The position numbers and the translations under genes were made by a program. A DNA stretch of 64,000 bases. Source: Akkermansiaceae bacterium UBA956. Its GTDB lineage: Bacteria > Verrucomicrobiota > Verrucomicrobiia > Verrucomicrobiales > Akkermansiaceae. Shown here piece after piece: positions 25,605 to 35,178 of the stretch; positions within the stretch are counted from its first letter, which is position 1, and each line of letters begins with the position of its first letter. The DNA is taken from NCBI GenBank assembly GCA_002293145.1, contig DBCO01000010.1, positions 1 through 64,000 on the forward strand. The letters are read 5' to 3'. The notes beneath the pieces were generated by a model, which ran no database searches, had not been told where the DNA came from, and was given only the letters and a program-made list of their open reading frames with translations.

Positions 25605-27354
25605 TCAGCGTCCGCGGCGCAGCACAACGCAAAAGGAAACTAGTGCAAGAATGCCGACACTCGGCTCCGGGATCGACGCAAAGGACCACGCCAAACCGTA
25701 TGGCGTCGCCGTGCTGGTGTTGTTGACGTTGTAATTTTGCCCCTCCCAAATGACCCGCATTTCGTATTGACCCGAATCGCTCAGACTCATGCGCAAGTGC
25801 TCGGTCGTGCCAATCGGCGCTTCCGAACGTCCGATCATTTTATAACCTAACAACTCATCAAGACGCCACAGCTCTAACGAAAGATTGCTCAATGCAAGGT
25901 CGATCGCACTATCGAGAACATCAGTGAAGTCGCGTTCCGCAAACCAGGTAAGCACGGCAGAAAATTGACTCCCCGCAGCGAGATATTGAGCCAAGGTGTA
26001 AATGTTCGCAGAGCTCTGGATCGAACCGAGATCCCAGCCTGCGGAAGCAATCGCAGACGAACCACCATTACCTGCAACGCCTAGAGTTGTTAGGCCATCC
26101 GTAGCATAGACTGTCGGCGCGATCAGCTGAGAGTTGCCAAGGTAAATGGTGTGCGCTTGTTGGAGATTCAGCGCACCAGCACCGCTTGCGAGATCGAGCG
26201 CCTGTAAGGTTCGGGTGACCGTTCCATCCTGAAATTGCCCATTGTCCCAGCCCACGGAGGGGCGTAGCACTCGCCATCATCACGGACTTGATCACGAGAG
26301 GATGAGTCATTTCCGCTGCGCCGTACGACTTTCCGGCATCGATCATCAAGGCCGCTGCACCCGCAACAATCGGAGCCGCAAAACTCGTGCCTGCCATGTC
26401 GGAAATGTAGTATTCCCCAGTGCCACCCGTTGAGTCAGTGCCGGCAATGTGTCCGCCACTCATGCCACCATAAAATGCGAGTGTGAGATTATCCCCCGGG
26501 GCCGCAATGTCCACGGTAGCTCGGGCATTGGGCGTAATCGTCTGGGTTTGCGGATTATAAAAATCACTCATGCCACGACTCGAAAAATCTGCCACGCGAT
26601 CATATGCTAGATTGCCTGTGCTGTTCGTAAGCGCCGCCACACTGATGCCATTGTAGCCTGTGGCGGGAGCACCTACGGTATTGGCACCAGGTCCAGTATT
26701 TCCCGCAGCAAATACGCCAACCACACTGTTGTTGCGTATCAAAGCATCGACCATCACCGTCAGCGCGTCAGCTCCCGTGGACTCATCGTAGCCCCAGCTG
26801 CTATTGATCACATCGGCGCGCACTCCGTTGATGCCCGTCTGCATCGCCGTGCGATAGGCGTAGCTGACGCTCGCATCGGTGATGGAAAATCCGCCGACGT
26901 ATTGATCGAGCGGATTACCCACCCACTGCGTCGCAATGGAACCGGCCCAAATGGTTGCTGCGGAAGCAATGCCGTCTTGGTAGGTGTAGAGTCCACTACC
27001 GCCGAGCGCTTGACCGACCATGGTCGCGTGCCAGTCTACTTGTCCCAAGGAACTGGCAGAGATCGATGGATCAAAAATCGTCTGTGTAATGCGCCCCACT
27101 GTCGATTCATGAGCGCCCCATACCGCACCAGCCTCGATGTTTGCCACCACAGCATTTTGTCCAAAATATCCCTGATTGTAAAAAGCGTCTGCGCCGATCA
27201 CCTCATTGATGTAGACGCCATTAAAGATCGATGTGCCGCCGAGGCTGCTTACCAATGCTGAGGCAGAACCTGCGCAAAGCACACTGATCAGCAGAGCAGC
27301 GTCGCGCACAGCCGATGCCACAACTTGAGGAAAAGTGAAGGTTTTTTTCATCAT
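25605..27354 (-). pseudogene. Subtilisin-family (S8) serine peptidase with PEP-CTERM end, frameshifted
   Basis: Two overlapping frames make one protein. The N-terminal frame (from 27354) has a signal peptide (VVASAVRDAALLISVLCAGSASA), the His motif QVDWHATMVG (H109), the oxyanion FAAGNTG (N219) and the Ser motif MAGTSFAAPIVAG (S324). It is coherent through MMASATPL. The C-terminal frame carries on at once with PSVGWDNGQFQDGTVTRTL and ends in the exosortase sorting signal IPEPSVGILALVSFCVVLRRGR. The shift falls near a CCCC run around 26260. At the catalytic Asp position the sequence is NIEAG (E74). The gene may be inactive, or the shift may be a sequencing error. Confidence 0.8.
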
Positions 27355-27452
27355 TGGCCTGCCATTGATGCTATCGATGAAATACTCGCTGTCAGCAAAA
27401 AAAATCTTCGCTTTGCTTGCATTTGGCATCGTTTCTGGCACAGCTATGCGCC

Positions 27453-28763
27453 GTGCCTGCGAACTTAAAAATCCTACGATTGCCTGCTTGGCTCGCGCGC
27501 TATGGGAGCTTACCACGGAGCATCATCTTGTTCGCCGTCGGGCAGTTTCTGATCAACCTGATCAACACGGCACAGTTCTTGTTGCTCAATCTTTACTTGA
27601 AGGCGCAGCATCTCGATGATCCAGCGATCGCTGCACTCACATCGCAACGCTTTGTGGCCACGTTTTTTCTCGCAATCCCTGCGGGCTTATGGCTTCGCAA
27701 GAAACGCCTGCGCTGGCCACTGGTGATAAGCGCGGTATTGTTTCCGCTGATGGCACTGGCTGCGTTAGAGGCGGTACAGTATAAAGCGATGAATCTTGCT
27801 TCGCTGTGCTTCTTGCTGATGGGTTTTGCCGGACTGCTCCTCAATGTCGCGAGCCTACCGATGGCGATGCGCATTGTGCCGAAGGAAAAAACCAGCGAAG
27901 CGTTGAGTTTGTTGTTTGCCACTTGGGCGGCAGCGAGTATTTGCGGCGGCGTGGTCTCGAGCTTGCTTCAAAGCATCGGCGAGTGCCATGTATTCGGGCA
28001 TCACGTGGTGTTAGACGAGTATGCGACATTGCTGTTGCTAACCGTTGCTGGACTTGGCGCTCCCTTTCTCTACGCACGTTTGCCCGATCCGCCATCGGAA
28101 GAACCTAACGAAAAACATTGGCTGCATATACATCGAGAAGACTATCCGGTATTGCTGCGTTCATTGCTGCCTACGCTAGCGATAGCCACTGGTGCGGGAT
28201 TGAGCATTCAGTTTATGAATTTGTTTTTCCATAGCGTGCACCATGTCAGCGCTGCGAGCTACTCGGCCTATGGATCCCTGAGCAATGTGCTGGTGCTTTT
28301 CGCGGGATTGCTGGTTCCCGAGTTCAAGCGCAAGTTCGGTTGGCATGGTTCGATCATCGGTGTGCAAGGAGCCGCGGTTTTGTTATTGGCCATCATGGGC
28401 CTCACTGAACTCGGCCATGGCCTGTGGTGGGCGATGCCACTCGCAGTTTTTTGTTTTATCGTCCGTCAACCCTTGATGAGCATGGCTGGTCCAGCCATCA
28501 GCGAACTCACGATGACCTACGTCGGCGAGCGCAATCGCGAATTGATCAGCGCATGCAATGGTGCCATCTGGAGCGGAGCGTGGTGGCTGGCAGCAAGAGT
28601 TTTTCAAGTATTGCGCACCTGGGATGTTCCCTATTACGCCATCTTCGTCACCACAGCCTTGCTCTACGCTCTAGGGATGATTTTTTATCGACAAGTGATT
28701 CGCCAAGTCGAGTCGGAACCAGATCCGCAATCGCCATCGCAAGGGCAAGCTGATCCGGTCTGA
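27453..28763 (+). CDS. MFS-type transporter
   Basis: The protein (436 residues from GTG 27453) has about 12 hydrophobic segments. It shows a major-facilitator-like loop (WLRKKRLRWPLVISAVLF) after the second helix and a long central loop (RLPDPPSEEPNEKHWLHIHREDYPVLLRSLL). The substrate is unknown. Two start candidates exist; the TTG at 27417 would add 12 residues. The gene is divergent from the subtilase gene and shares its short upstream region. Confidence 0.75.
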   Translation: MPANLKILRLPAWLARYGSLPRSIILFAVGQFLINLINTAQFLLLNLYLKAQHLDDPAIAALTSQRFVATFFLAIPAGLWLRKKRLRWPLVISAVLFPLMALAALEAVQYKAMNLASLCFLLMGFAGLLLNVASLPMAMRIVPKEKTSEALSLLFATWAAASICGGVVSSLLQSIGECHVFGHHVVLDEYATLLLLTVAGLGAPFLYARLPDPPSEEPNEKHWLHIHREDYPVLLRSLLPTLAIATGAGLSIQFMNLFFHSVHHVSAASYSAYGSLSNVLVLFAGLLVPEFKRKFGWHGSIIGVQGAAVLLLAIMGLTELGHGLWWAMPLAVFCFIVRQPLMSMAGPAISELTMTYVGERNRELISACNGAIWSGAWWLAARVFQVLRTWDVPYYAIFVTTALLYALGMIFYRQVIRQVESEPDPQSPSQGQADPV

Positions 28764-28788
28764 GGAGAAAAAATCGATCACATCACAA

Positions 28789-30456
28789 TCAGTCTCGCCC
28801 CCGGTGTTCTGCGCAGATTTCATGTTCGAGTTCTTTTTCCACCAAGGCATCAGGTTCTCTTGTGCCGTATCGCGTGCTGTAGTGATAAGCTAACAGTTTT
28901 TTCGCAAATTGCGGTGTCGATTTCATCCGTGCCAAAAGCTGACGCAAGGTCAGCGCAGGCGAATGCACGAGCTTATACACTCTCAAATATTGGAGAAATG
29001 CTTGGTAATAGCCAGGATCTGGTAAAGCTGTCGACCACGATAAAGTAGATGGCTGTTTGCGTTCCGCTCGGCATGCGAAAAACATCACGACACTCATACA
29101 CAGCACAAAGATACCTAACAGCACGCTACTCAGGGGTCCAACCGGCAGAGTCGATGAGGAATCCTCTGTCGCCTGCTCATGCTGTTGCATATCGGTCAAT
29201 GGTGATGCGTCAGGCGGCGCGGTTTGACTGTTGCCAATCGATGCCGCCGGTGTGCAATCCATTACGACCCAACCAATGCCATCAATCAATACTTCTGTCC
29301 ATGCATGCGCCTCTCGCGCACGAAAAACAAACAAATTACTAGATTCATAGTAAGTCCCACCAGCCCAGCCGTATGCGATGCGTGCGGGTATGCCTAGTGC
29401 ACGCGCACAAACAGCACCAGCCGTAGCAAACATTTCACAGTGACCACGTTTTTCATGAAAGAGAAAATTTTCTAACGGATCTAGATTTTCTGGGTTTTCG
29501 ATATCGAGCGAATACGCGCACTCTTGCCGGATGGCATCACGGATTTGCTTGAGTTGCGATTTTAACGTCCCATGGGTAATGGATTCTGCATTCAAGCCAC
29601 GAATGCCAATTTCAATGTTTTCCTCCACTGGTAATGCCAACCAGGGAGACGGGACCGATGTGCGTGGTGCAGCTTTTACATCATCAGTTAGATCATCAAT
29701 GTGCAATGGCTGGGAACGTCCACGATAGCGGTAACCCGTACCTGCGGCTAGGGCAGGCAATACCAATACGCCATCGCCTCGATACGATAGTGGTTCGATC
29801 GCCACGTCACGCATCCCTTGCAAGGAGAGCAGAAGTGATTGCCCTGAGGGATCAGCAGAGTGAAAGATCTCGTAGGAATACAAACGGCTAGGACGTTGTG
29901 GGAAACGTGGCGCGGATGAGGTATCGTTCGGTGTTAGCGACCATGCCGCATTTTGATAGGTGCCAAGCGCGAAGGCGCTCACATAAGCGCGTGCGGTAAG
30001 CAATGCCGCCGCATCCGCGCGCGAGTCCATTTGCACAAATACCTCTGGTTGCGTGCCAGGACGTAGATTCGCGCGGCGTGGCAAAGCTCGAATCGTTTGA
30101 TCATTCCACAACCAGTTCCCCGACTGCGCTTTGGGCGTCCCAGTTTGCTGCTCGATCAACGGTAAAGTGCGCCGCTTTTCAGGAAACCAACGCTCCTGCA
30201 CAGCATCTGCTCCGCGTTCTAACACGGGGGGAACATGCAGAAAAAATAGCAAGCTGCCTGCCACATACATCGCCAACCATAACCAGTGTCGCTTGCTTGT
30301 CTGATAAAATCCTTGTGGCAAAAGCAGGCCCGATGTGCACGCAAAAATCAAACCCATCCACAAAGCGCGCACTGTGCTGTCCGCTATCGGAATGATTCGA
30401 AAGTGCAGTAAGCACAGCAGCGCAAAACTGCTCAACCACATAAAAATCGTTTTCAT
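28789..30456 (-). CDS. Membrane-anchored transglutaminase-like protein (TgpA type)
   Basis: The 555-residue protein has three N-terminal hydrophobic segments, a large extracytoplasmic region, a transglutaminase-core domain, another membrane helix (PLSSVLLGIFVLCMSVVMFFAC) and a helical C-terminal tail. The papain-like triad is complete: C340 in KRGHCEMFATAGAVCARALGIPARIAYGW, H384 in REAHAWTEVLIDG and D400 in WVVMDCTPA. Such proteins usually occur with a DUF58 protein and a MoxR ATPase. Its start overlaps the DUF58 stop (ATGA), so the two are translationally coupled. Confidence 0.85.
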   Translation of the reverse strand: MKTIFMWLSSFALLCLLHFRIIPIADSTVRALWMGLIFACTSGLLLPQGFYQTSKRHWLWLAMYVAGSLLFFLHVPPVLERGADAVQERWFPEKRRTLPLIEQQTGTPKAQSGNWLWNDQTIRALPRRANLRPGTQPEVFVQMDSRADAAALLTARAYVSAFALGTYQNAAWSLTPNDTSSAPRFPQRPSRLYSYEIFHSADPSGQSLLLSLQGMRDVAIEPLSYRGDGVLVLPALAAGTGYRYRGRSQPLHIDDLTDDVKAAPRTSVPSPWLALPVEENIEIGIRGLNAESITHGTLKSQLKQIRDAIRQECAYSLDIENPENLDPLENFLFHEKRGHCEMFATAGAVCARALGIPARIAYGWAGGTYYESSNLFVFRAREAHAWTEVLIDGIGWVVMDCTPAASIGNSQTAPPDASPLTDMQQHEQATEDSSSTLPVGPLSSVLLGIFVLCMSVVMFFACRAERKQPSTLSWSTALPDPGYYQAFLQYLRVYKLVHSPALTLRQLLARMKSTPQFAKKLLAYHYSTRYGTREPDALVEKELEHEICAEHRGRD

Positions 30457-31592
30457 GCCGCACTGCGTTTGAATTTCTGCCGATTGATATCATCGGCGCT
30501 ACTCACATGAACCACGGACACTTGACGCGCCGCTACATGCATCAACCAGCCACTCGATGGCATATCAGAAAAAATCCACAACGAGTGATCTGCCTCGACT
30601 AGCTGCTGGGCCTTAGAAAAATCGTGTCTCTCCGTGTGCTGCGATCGCGTGACACGCGCCAATCGATGCAAGGCGTGATGCAATTGCGCTCGGTTCATGC
30701 ACGGGTGTTCTACCCAGTCATCAAAGTCTGCCATAAGCGTAACGGGAATCGCACGCCCCACCAAGTAACGCAAAGTTCCGCACAACTGCGATAAGGATTT
30801 TTCAAACAACTCCGGTCGGATGATCGCGCGATCACTCGCATACGAGTGAAACATCAGAGTGATGGCCTTCGGGAAATATCCCGGCGGATCTGCTTCGGCC
30901 ACGATCCAACTATCACCGCGTGCAAAGGACCGCGCGCTCGCCGCGATGTGCATCGCTTTCATCGAATCACCCGCCCGCCATGGTCTCAGCCCCCGCAACT
31001 CACCTGCCGCGGCACCATGCGAGGCACCCTGCTCTGGGTTCGCATCACGCAGGAGTCCGATAAATGCCAATTGCCGTGGTAATAGCGGACGCGGAAAAAC
31101 AGTTAGTTCATGAGCGATTAATTGCACGCTCGTGTGCTCCCATAGCATAAACGGAAAGTGAGAGGAAAAATGGCACTGCAGCTCTTTGCTAAATCCTCGC
31201 TTGGGAAATGCCATGGTCGCGTCTACCGTATGCCATTCTTCACGACTCAAGCGCGCAAAATCGCCCTCATGCACAGGACTTCCCTGGAGCAGCAAGCGAT
31301 ACCGTAAATCGAAGCGTACTGGCCACCCGCGCATCGGCTCGCACGAAAATCTCATTGGCATCCGATTCCCCGCATAGCCATTTCCTGCCGCATGAATCTC
31401 TGCTGTGAGGTCAGCCAAATTCACTCGACCCACCCAACGTGCTATACCTAATACAAGTAACATCCCCAGGCCAATCGCCGCCATCATACCATCAATGCGA
31501 ACGAAACCAAGCAACAAGAGCACGAATGCTACGGCGAAAAAAATAGCCCCTTGTTGCGTGATGAAGCTTCGCCTGACAGCACGAGCACTCAT
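30453..31592 (-). CDS. DUF58 domain protein
   Basis: The 379-residue protein has two N-terminal membrane helices (GAIFFAVAFVLLLLGFV and GMMAAIGLGMLLVLGIARW). A beta-rich middle follows, then the DUF58 signature GELRGLRPWRAGDSMKAMHIAASARS. A vWA-like C-terminus follows (ITLMFHSYASDRA, SLSQLCGTLRYLVGRAIPVTLMADF). The ATG at 31592 overlaps the stop of the upstream lipoprotein gene (ATGA), and its own stop overlaps the transglutaminase start. A MoxR ATPase, the usual third partner, is absent here. Confidence 0.85.
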   Translation of the reverse strand: MSARAVRRSFITQQGAIFFAVAFVLLLLGFVRIDGMMAAIGLGMLLVLGIARWVGRVNLADLTAEIHAAGNGYAGNRMPMRFSCEPMRGWPVRFDLRYRLLLQGSPVHEGDFARLSREEWHTVDATMAFPKRGFSKELQCHFSSHFPFMLWEHTSVQLIAHELTVFPRPLLPRQLAFIGLLRDANPEQGASHGAAAGELRGLRPWRAGDSMKAMHIAASARSFARGDSWIVAEADPPGYFPKAITLMFHSYASDRAIIRPELFEKSLSQLCGTLRYLVGRAIPVTLMADFDDWVEHPCMNRAQLHHALHRLARVTRSQHTERHDFSKAQQLVEADHSLWIFSDMPSSGWLMHVAARQVSVVHVSSADDINRQKFKRSAA

Positions 31593-32125
31593 GATTTTGG
31601 CGGTAGCCACTGCGTAATCGAGTCGTAAAATGCAGGCTCATTGATATCGGTATGCAAGACTCCACCAGGCCCAAAATATTTCCACTCATGACACCCATAG
31701 CAGATTTGTAACACACGCTGTCCCTTGGCATCCGACCACACCAGAGCATAGTCTGGGTGAAACCCTGCACAGGTGGTCTTTGGTGACGCGAGTGCTTGAT
31801 GAGAATCCGCATGGGTGTAAAGTACGATGAGATCGTGAATTAACTTTGGTGAAACAGCCTCCGGCTTTTCATTGAAACGAAAGCCAGCGAACTCGCGGTT
31901 AGGCACCGTTTTGAGTTGCTGCTGATACACTTCTGTATTGCGCTGCGGATGTTCTAGGCCATGATAGATTTTCGCATTATGGGCTTTTTTCAAATCCGCA
32001 CTCACAGCCTTGAGCGATGCCATCTCCGTGGGTCGCAGTGATTCACCACCACGCCAACACGTAGCGCAAGACGAAAGGAACATCGCCGGGAGCAGGACCA
32101 AAAGTAGGTGCTTTATCACAAGCAA
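31589..32125 (-). CDS. Lipoprotein with a CxxCH motif, unknown function
   Basis: The 178-residue product starts with a lipoprotein signal (VIKHLLLVLLPAMFLSSC), the Cys in LSSC being the lipidation site. The body contains LQICYGCHEWKYFGPGG. CYGCH fits the CxxCH pattern of a covalently bound heme c, but may also bind zinc. A single motif cannot decide this. I do not recognise the family. It is first in a three-gene operon with the DUF58 and transglutaminase genes, with coupled ATGA junctions. Confidence 0.65.
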   Translation of the reverse strand: MLVIKHLLLVLLPAMFLSSCATCWRGGESLRPTEMASLKAVSADLKKAHNAKIYHGLEHPQRNTEVYQQQLKTVPNREFAGFRFNEKPEAVSPKLIHDLIVLYTHADSHQALASPKTTCAGFHPDYALVWSDAKGQRVLQICYGCHEWKYFGPGGVLHTDINEPAFYDSITQWLPPKS

Positions 32126-33153
32126 ACGTTAGCAGGGAATTTTGCGCCTGACAACGTGATTTTCTGTAAGGCCGATCTGCTGCAAGTAATAACCTTTAAG
32201 TCAGGCAGATGGGCAAATATACTAAGTGTCTGTCCCTTTGTTAAATAACTATACTAAGTGTCTATACTATTTGTCTGTCCCTTTTATCGTTCACAGTCCC
32301 TTTATCGTTCACACCGATCCTTTTTTTTCCTTTTGCTGGTCCCCTTTTGCTGATCGAAAATCAGCTTTACTTGCAAGGAGGTGCTGGCACTGTCAGTATG
32401 GATCAGGCTGTGGTTGAGGTTATACTATTGGAAGCAGTAGAAGCATCCGCGAACGCGTCGTCGTCATCTGCGAGCATTGGGAGCGTATCGTAAGAGTAAT
32501 CGGTCAACAGAATCCCATTATTTCTAGTCAGTAGTCTGAGCGCACTTCCACGCGCAGTCCCATTCGGAATCAAGCATCCGAACCTTTGCTTCATGAATTG
32601 TGTCCGCCAAGCACGTTAGTGAGCCCTGCTTCATCGATGAGCATATTGAGTTCGACAATAACCTTATAGAAAATGCTTGAGCACTAAAGCTCACCCACAA
32701 CAAATGGCAATTCTTTGGGAATAACTTGTTCAGTGCACCGTAATAAGTTTTCGCGAAAAGTTACCATCATATTTCTCCTGAAGATGCCCCGTGCTGTTTC
32801 ACAGGTTATTCTACCCGTGGAACTCTTATTAAACAGGCGTGGAACTACGATTTCGTTGTTTTATTCACATCTAGATGATGATGATCTATTTTACTTTTTT
32901 TAAAAACTATTCTTAGAGTATGTGGATAATTTAACTATGACCGACCAAAATCATTTTCTTGGATAAATCGTAATTCATAAAATATGGTGCGTCCACTGCA
33001 GTCACTCTCCAGAGGCTTGCGTATGCATGAGTTGGATGTGAATGTAATTTTCCTCTGGTCGTTCAGGCATTGGCCTTGTGGGCCTCGCATCGAGGTATGC
33101 AGGTAGCGTGTAGATTTTTTACCGGCTTGATGGATAGAATCCACTACCATATG
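32126..33153. other. Gene-free AT-rich region, candidate replication origin
   Basis: No reading frame here looks real. The left part holds short repeats: AAGTGTCTGTCCCTTT-type units and a tandem GTCCCTTTATCGTTCACA at 32277-32313. The right part is AT-rich and has two exact matches to the DnaA box TTWTNCACA: TTATTCACA at 32861-32869 and TTATCCACA on the minus strand at 32921-32929. A one-mismatch box TGTTTCACA lies at 32795-32803. parS sites lie 4-5 kb away. Origin function is an inference. Confidence 0.4.
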
Positions 33154-33191
33154 AAAAAACCGCCGACTTCAGATGAAGCGGACGGTTTTTG
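33154..33191 (-). terminator. Rho-independent terminator after rpmA
   Basis: On the minus strand the sequence forms a long stem (AAAACCG...CGGTTTT with an inner CCGCTTCA/TGAAG part) followed by a T run. It starts about 22 bases after the rpmA stop. Confidence 0.85.
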
Positions 33192-33213
33192 TAAAATAAT
33201 GAAGCTTGGTGAG

Positions 33214-33468
33214 TTAGTTAGCAGCAGCAGAGACAACGTTGACACGTGTGCCGTTTTTGTCGAATAGCACTTTTCCATCGCTGAGAGCGAACAGAGTGTG
33301 GTCTTTGCCAATGCCAACATTGACGCCAGGAGTCCAGCGCGTGCCACGTTGGCGAATGATGATGTTGCCAGCAATGACAGCTTGGCTACCGAATTTTTTT
33401 ACGCCAAGACGTTTGCTGCGTGAGTCGCGTCCGTTTTTGACAGATCCTTGTCCTTTCTTATGGGCCAT
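33214..33468 (-). CDS. rpmA: 50S ribosomal protein L27
   Basis: The 84-residue L27 begins MAHKKGQGSVKNGRDSRSKR and has KFGSQAVIAGNIIIRQRGTRWTPGVNVGIGKDHTLFAL, the complete family pattern. Its N-terminus reaches toward the peptidyl-transferase centre. It starts with AHKKG directly, so no N-terminal cleavage as in Firmicutes is needed. It follows rplU by 27 bases. Confidence 0.97.
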   Translation of the reverse strand: MAHKKGQGSVKNGRDSRSKRLGVKKFGSQAVIAGNIIIRQRGTRWTPGVNVGIGKDHTLFALSDGKVLFDKNGTRVNVVSAAAN

Positions 33469-33495
33469 AACGAGTAGTAAGTTGGGTGTGTGAAA

Positions 33496-33807
33496 TTATG
33501 CTGAAATACCAGTGATCTCCAATTTGGTCAGATGACGGCGAAAACCGATTTTCTTGTGAAAGCCTTTGCGGCGCTTAAATTTGAAGGCGACGCCTTTTTC
33601 ACCGCGGTGTTGTTCTACTACTTTCGCAGTAACGCTTGCGCCTGCAACGAGTGGTTGACCGATGGTTACGGAAGAACCTTCACCAATAAGGAGAACGTCA
33701 AAAGTAGTTTCGCTGCCAACATCGAGTGCAAGTTTTTCCACATCGATTTTGTCGCCTTGTTGAACGCGGTATTGTTTACCGCCTGTTTTGATGACTGCGT
33801 AGCCCAT
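33496..33807 (-). CDS. rplU: 50S ribosomal protein L21
   Basis: The 103-residue L21 starts MGYAVIKTGGKQYRVQQGDKIDVEKL and ends with FKFKRRKGFHKKIGFRRHLTKLEITGI, typical for the family. It binds 23S rRNA. It is the first gene of the rplU-rpmA pair; the obg gene that often follows is absent. The tsaE gene is divergent. Confidence 0.97.
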   Translation of the reverse strand: MGYAVIKTGGKQYRVQQGDKIDVEKLALDVGSETTFDVLLIGEGSSVTIGQPLVAGASVTAKVVEQHRGEKGVAFKFKRRKGFHKKIGFRRHLTKLEITGISA

Positions 33808-33946
33808 GATATAAAGAAGGTTATGCTCTTACGAGCGGGGCGCGAAGTTCATCACAAACTAGTGTCAGTGGCAAGTTTTTTTTTGAAATTTTTTTTAGTC
33901 ATTTTGTAGCGTCGTGTCTGGCATTCGTGCTAATGTCCTGGCGACG

Positions 33947-34366
33947 ATGATGGAAGCACGCACTTGGAATATAGAATCGGTGGAGGCGATGGAAAAATTA
34001 GGCGAGCAACTTGGCCAAGAATTGTCTAAGTCGGTGGTAATCGCTTTAGTTGGTCCACTCGGTGCTGGAAAAACACACTTAACGAAAGGCATTGCCCGCG
34101 GCTTAGGATTTGTAGGCGAGGTGACAAGTCCTACATTTTCGTTAGTGCAAGAATATCATGGTGGTCGTTTACCTTTGTTTCATTTCGATCTCTATCGGCT
34201 CAAATCTAGTGCCGAGGTTATCGCGATGGGCTGGGATGATTTTCTCGATCAGCGTGGCGTGATACTTGCTGAATGGGGTGATCTTTTTCCTGAGCTTTTT
34301 GATGATGATGACCGGCTGATCCGCATCATGGTCTGCGAAAAAGGACGCGAAGTTCTGTACTGTTAA
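33947..34366 (+). CDS. tsaE: tRNA threonylcarbamoyladenosine biosynthesis ATPase TsaE
   Basis: The 139-residue P-loop ATPase has Walker A VGPLGAGKTHLTKGIARGLGF, then VTSPTFSLVQEYHGGRLPLFHFDLYRL and VILAEWGD, the complete TsaE pattern. It works with TsaB and TsaD to add threonylcarbamoyl to A37 of ANN-decoding tRNAs. ATG 33947 is preferred over GTG 33914, which would add a leader without similarity. Confidence 0.94.
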   Translation: MMEARTWNIESVEAMEKLGEQLGQELSKSVVIALVGPLGAGKTHLTKGIARGLGFVGEVTSPTFSLVQEYHGGRLPLFHFDLYRLKSSAEVIAMGWDDFLDQRGVILAEWGDLFPELFDDDDRLIRIMVCEKGREVLYC

Positions 34367-34371
34367 TTGAT

Positions 34372-34500
34372 TTAGAATGCGGCTCGACCGACACTTTGCA
34401 AGGTTCTGCCGGCTGTAGTTGCAGCACTTTGTGCGAGGCCACAGGAAGAAAACAGAGTCATCATGGCAAGGAACAAGGAGAGAAGAGAGATTTTTTTCAT
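34372..34500 (-). CDS. Small lipoprotein (42 residues)
   Basis: The short product starts MKKISLLSLFLAMMTLFSSCGLAQSAA; the Cys in FSSC is the lipidation site. Its mature part (CGLAQSAATTAGRTLQSVGRAAF) is only about 22 residues. From memory such tiny lipoproteins with TAGRTLQSVGR-like ends are found in Verrucomicrobiota; function unknown. ATG 34500 is chosen because the frame further upstream is not signal-like. It lies 16 bases after the SDR gene. Confidence 0.65.
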   Translation of the reverse strand: MKKISLLSLFLAMMTLFSSCGLAQSAATTAGRTLQSVGRAAF

Positions 34501-34516
34501 CGGCGTCGAGTATAGA

Positions 34517-35170
34517 TTAGAGAATGCGGCTGTCGAGGTTAAAGACTTGCCCAGAGGTGTGGGGCAAGTGGAAATGCAAGGTTGCAAGGAATGAGCATAC
34601 TTCGGTATCGGTGTTGAAGCGTTGGAGACTATGGAGGCGCCTAATCTCGTTCTTGCGATTGCTGGAAAGAGATTCCGTCATGCTATTTTCGAGAAAACCT
34701 GGAATCAGGATATTAACGCGAATATTTGCTGGTCCGAGTTCTCGGGCGAGTGATTTGCCCAGTCCGATTAGTCCGGCTTTAGCACTGGAATATGCTACTT
34801 GGCCATTGCTTGGATGCAGGGCCGCATAGCTGGAGATGAAGATGATATGTCCTCTACGCTGCTTGAGCATGACACGTGACGCTTGTTGTGCGCAAAGAGC
34901 GGCACCGGTAAGATTGCTCTGCATGAGCACATCCCACTGCTGTTCTGTCGTTTTGAGAAGCAGCTCGTCGTCGCAGGCACCTGCCATAGCGATAAGAAAG
35001 TCACACGGATGCGCGCGGAAATACTCTTTTATTTGAGCGAAATTGGTGACATCCAATTCCTTTCGTGACGGAGTAAGAATATCCGAAACGTAAGTGGATT
35101 CCGCGAAAAAAGCGGCAGCAGATCTTGCCAGTGATCCGTCGCCGCCAGTGATGATGATACGCTCAGCCAT
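34517..35170 (-). CDS. Short-chain dehydrogenase/reductase
   Basis: The 217-residue Rossmann enzyme begins MAERIIITGGDGSLARSAAAFFAE with the glycine motif TGGDGSLA. It has the central IFISSYAALHPSNGQVAYSSAKAGLIGLGKSLARELGP, where Ser (ISSY), Tyr and Lys (YSSAK) form the catalytic set, and NIRVNILIPGF. It may act on a keto-acyl or sugar substrate; the family is too broad to name one. ATG 35170 follows the TPR gene stop by eight bases. Confidence 0.85.
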   Translation of the reverse strand: MAERIIITGGDGSLARSAAAFFAESTYVSDILTPSRKELDVTNFAQIKEYFRAHPCDFLIAMAGACDDELLLKTTEQQWDVLMQSNLTGAALCAQQASRVMLKQRRGHIIFISSYAALHPSNGQVAYSSAKAGLIGLGKSLARELGPANIRVNILIPGFLENSMTESLSSNRKNEIRRLHSLQRFNTDTEVCSFLATLHFHLPHTSGQVFNLDSRIL

Positions 35171-35178
35171 GAAGAGTT

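Noticed and set aside
32376..32500. An AAGGAGG followed by a 31-codon frame (from ATG 32398)
   Set aside because: Spacing to the ATG is too long and the peptide is low complexity.
32403..32594. Short frames in the presumed origin gap
   Set aside because: No start signal, no similarity and broken neighbouring frames.
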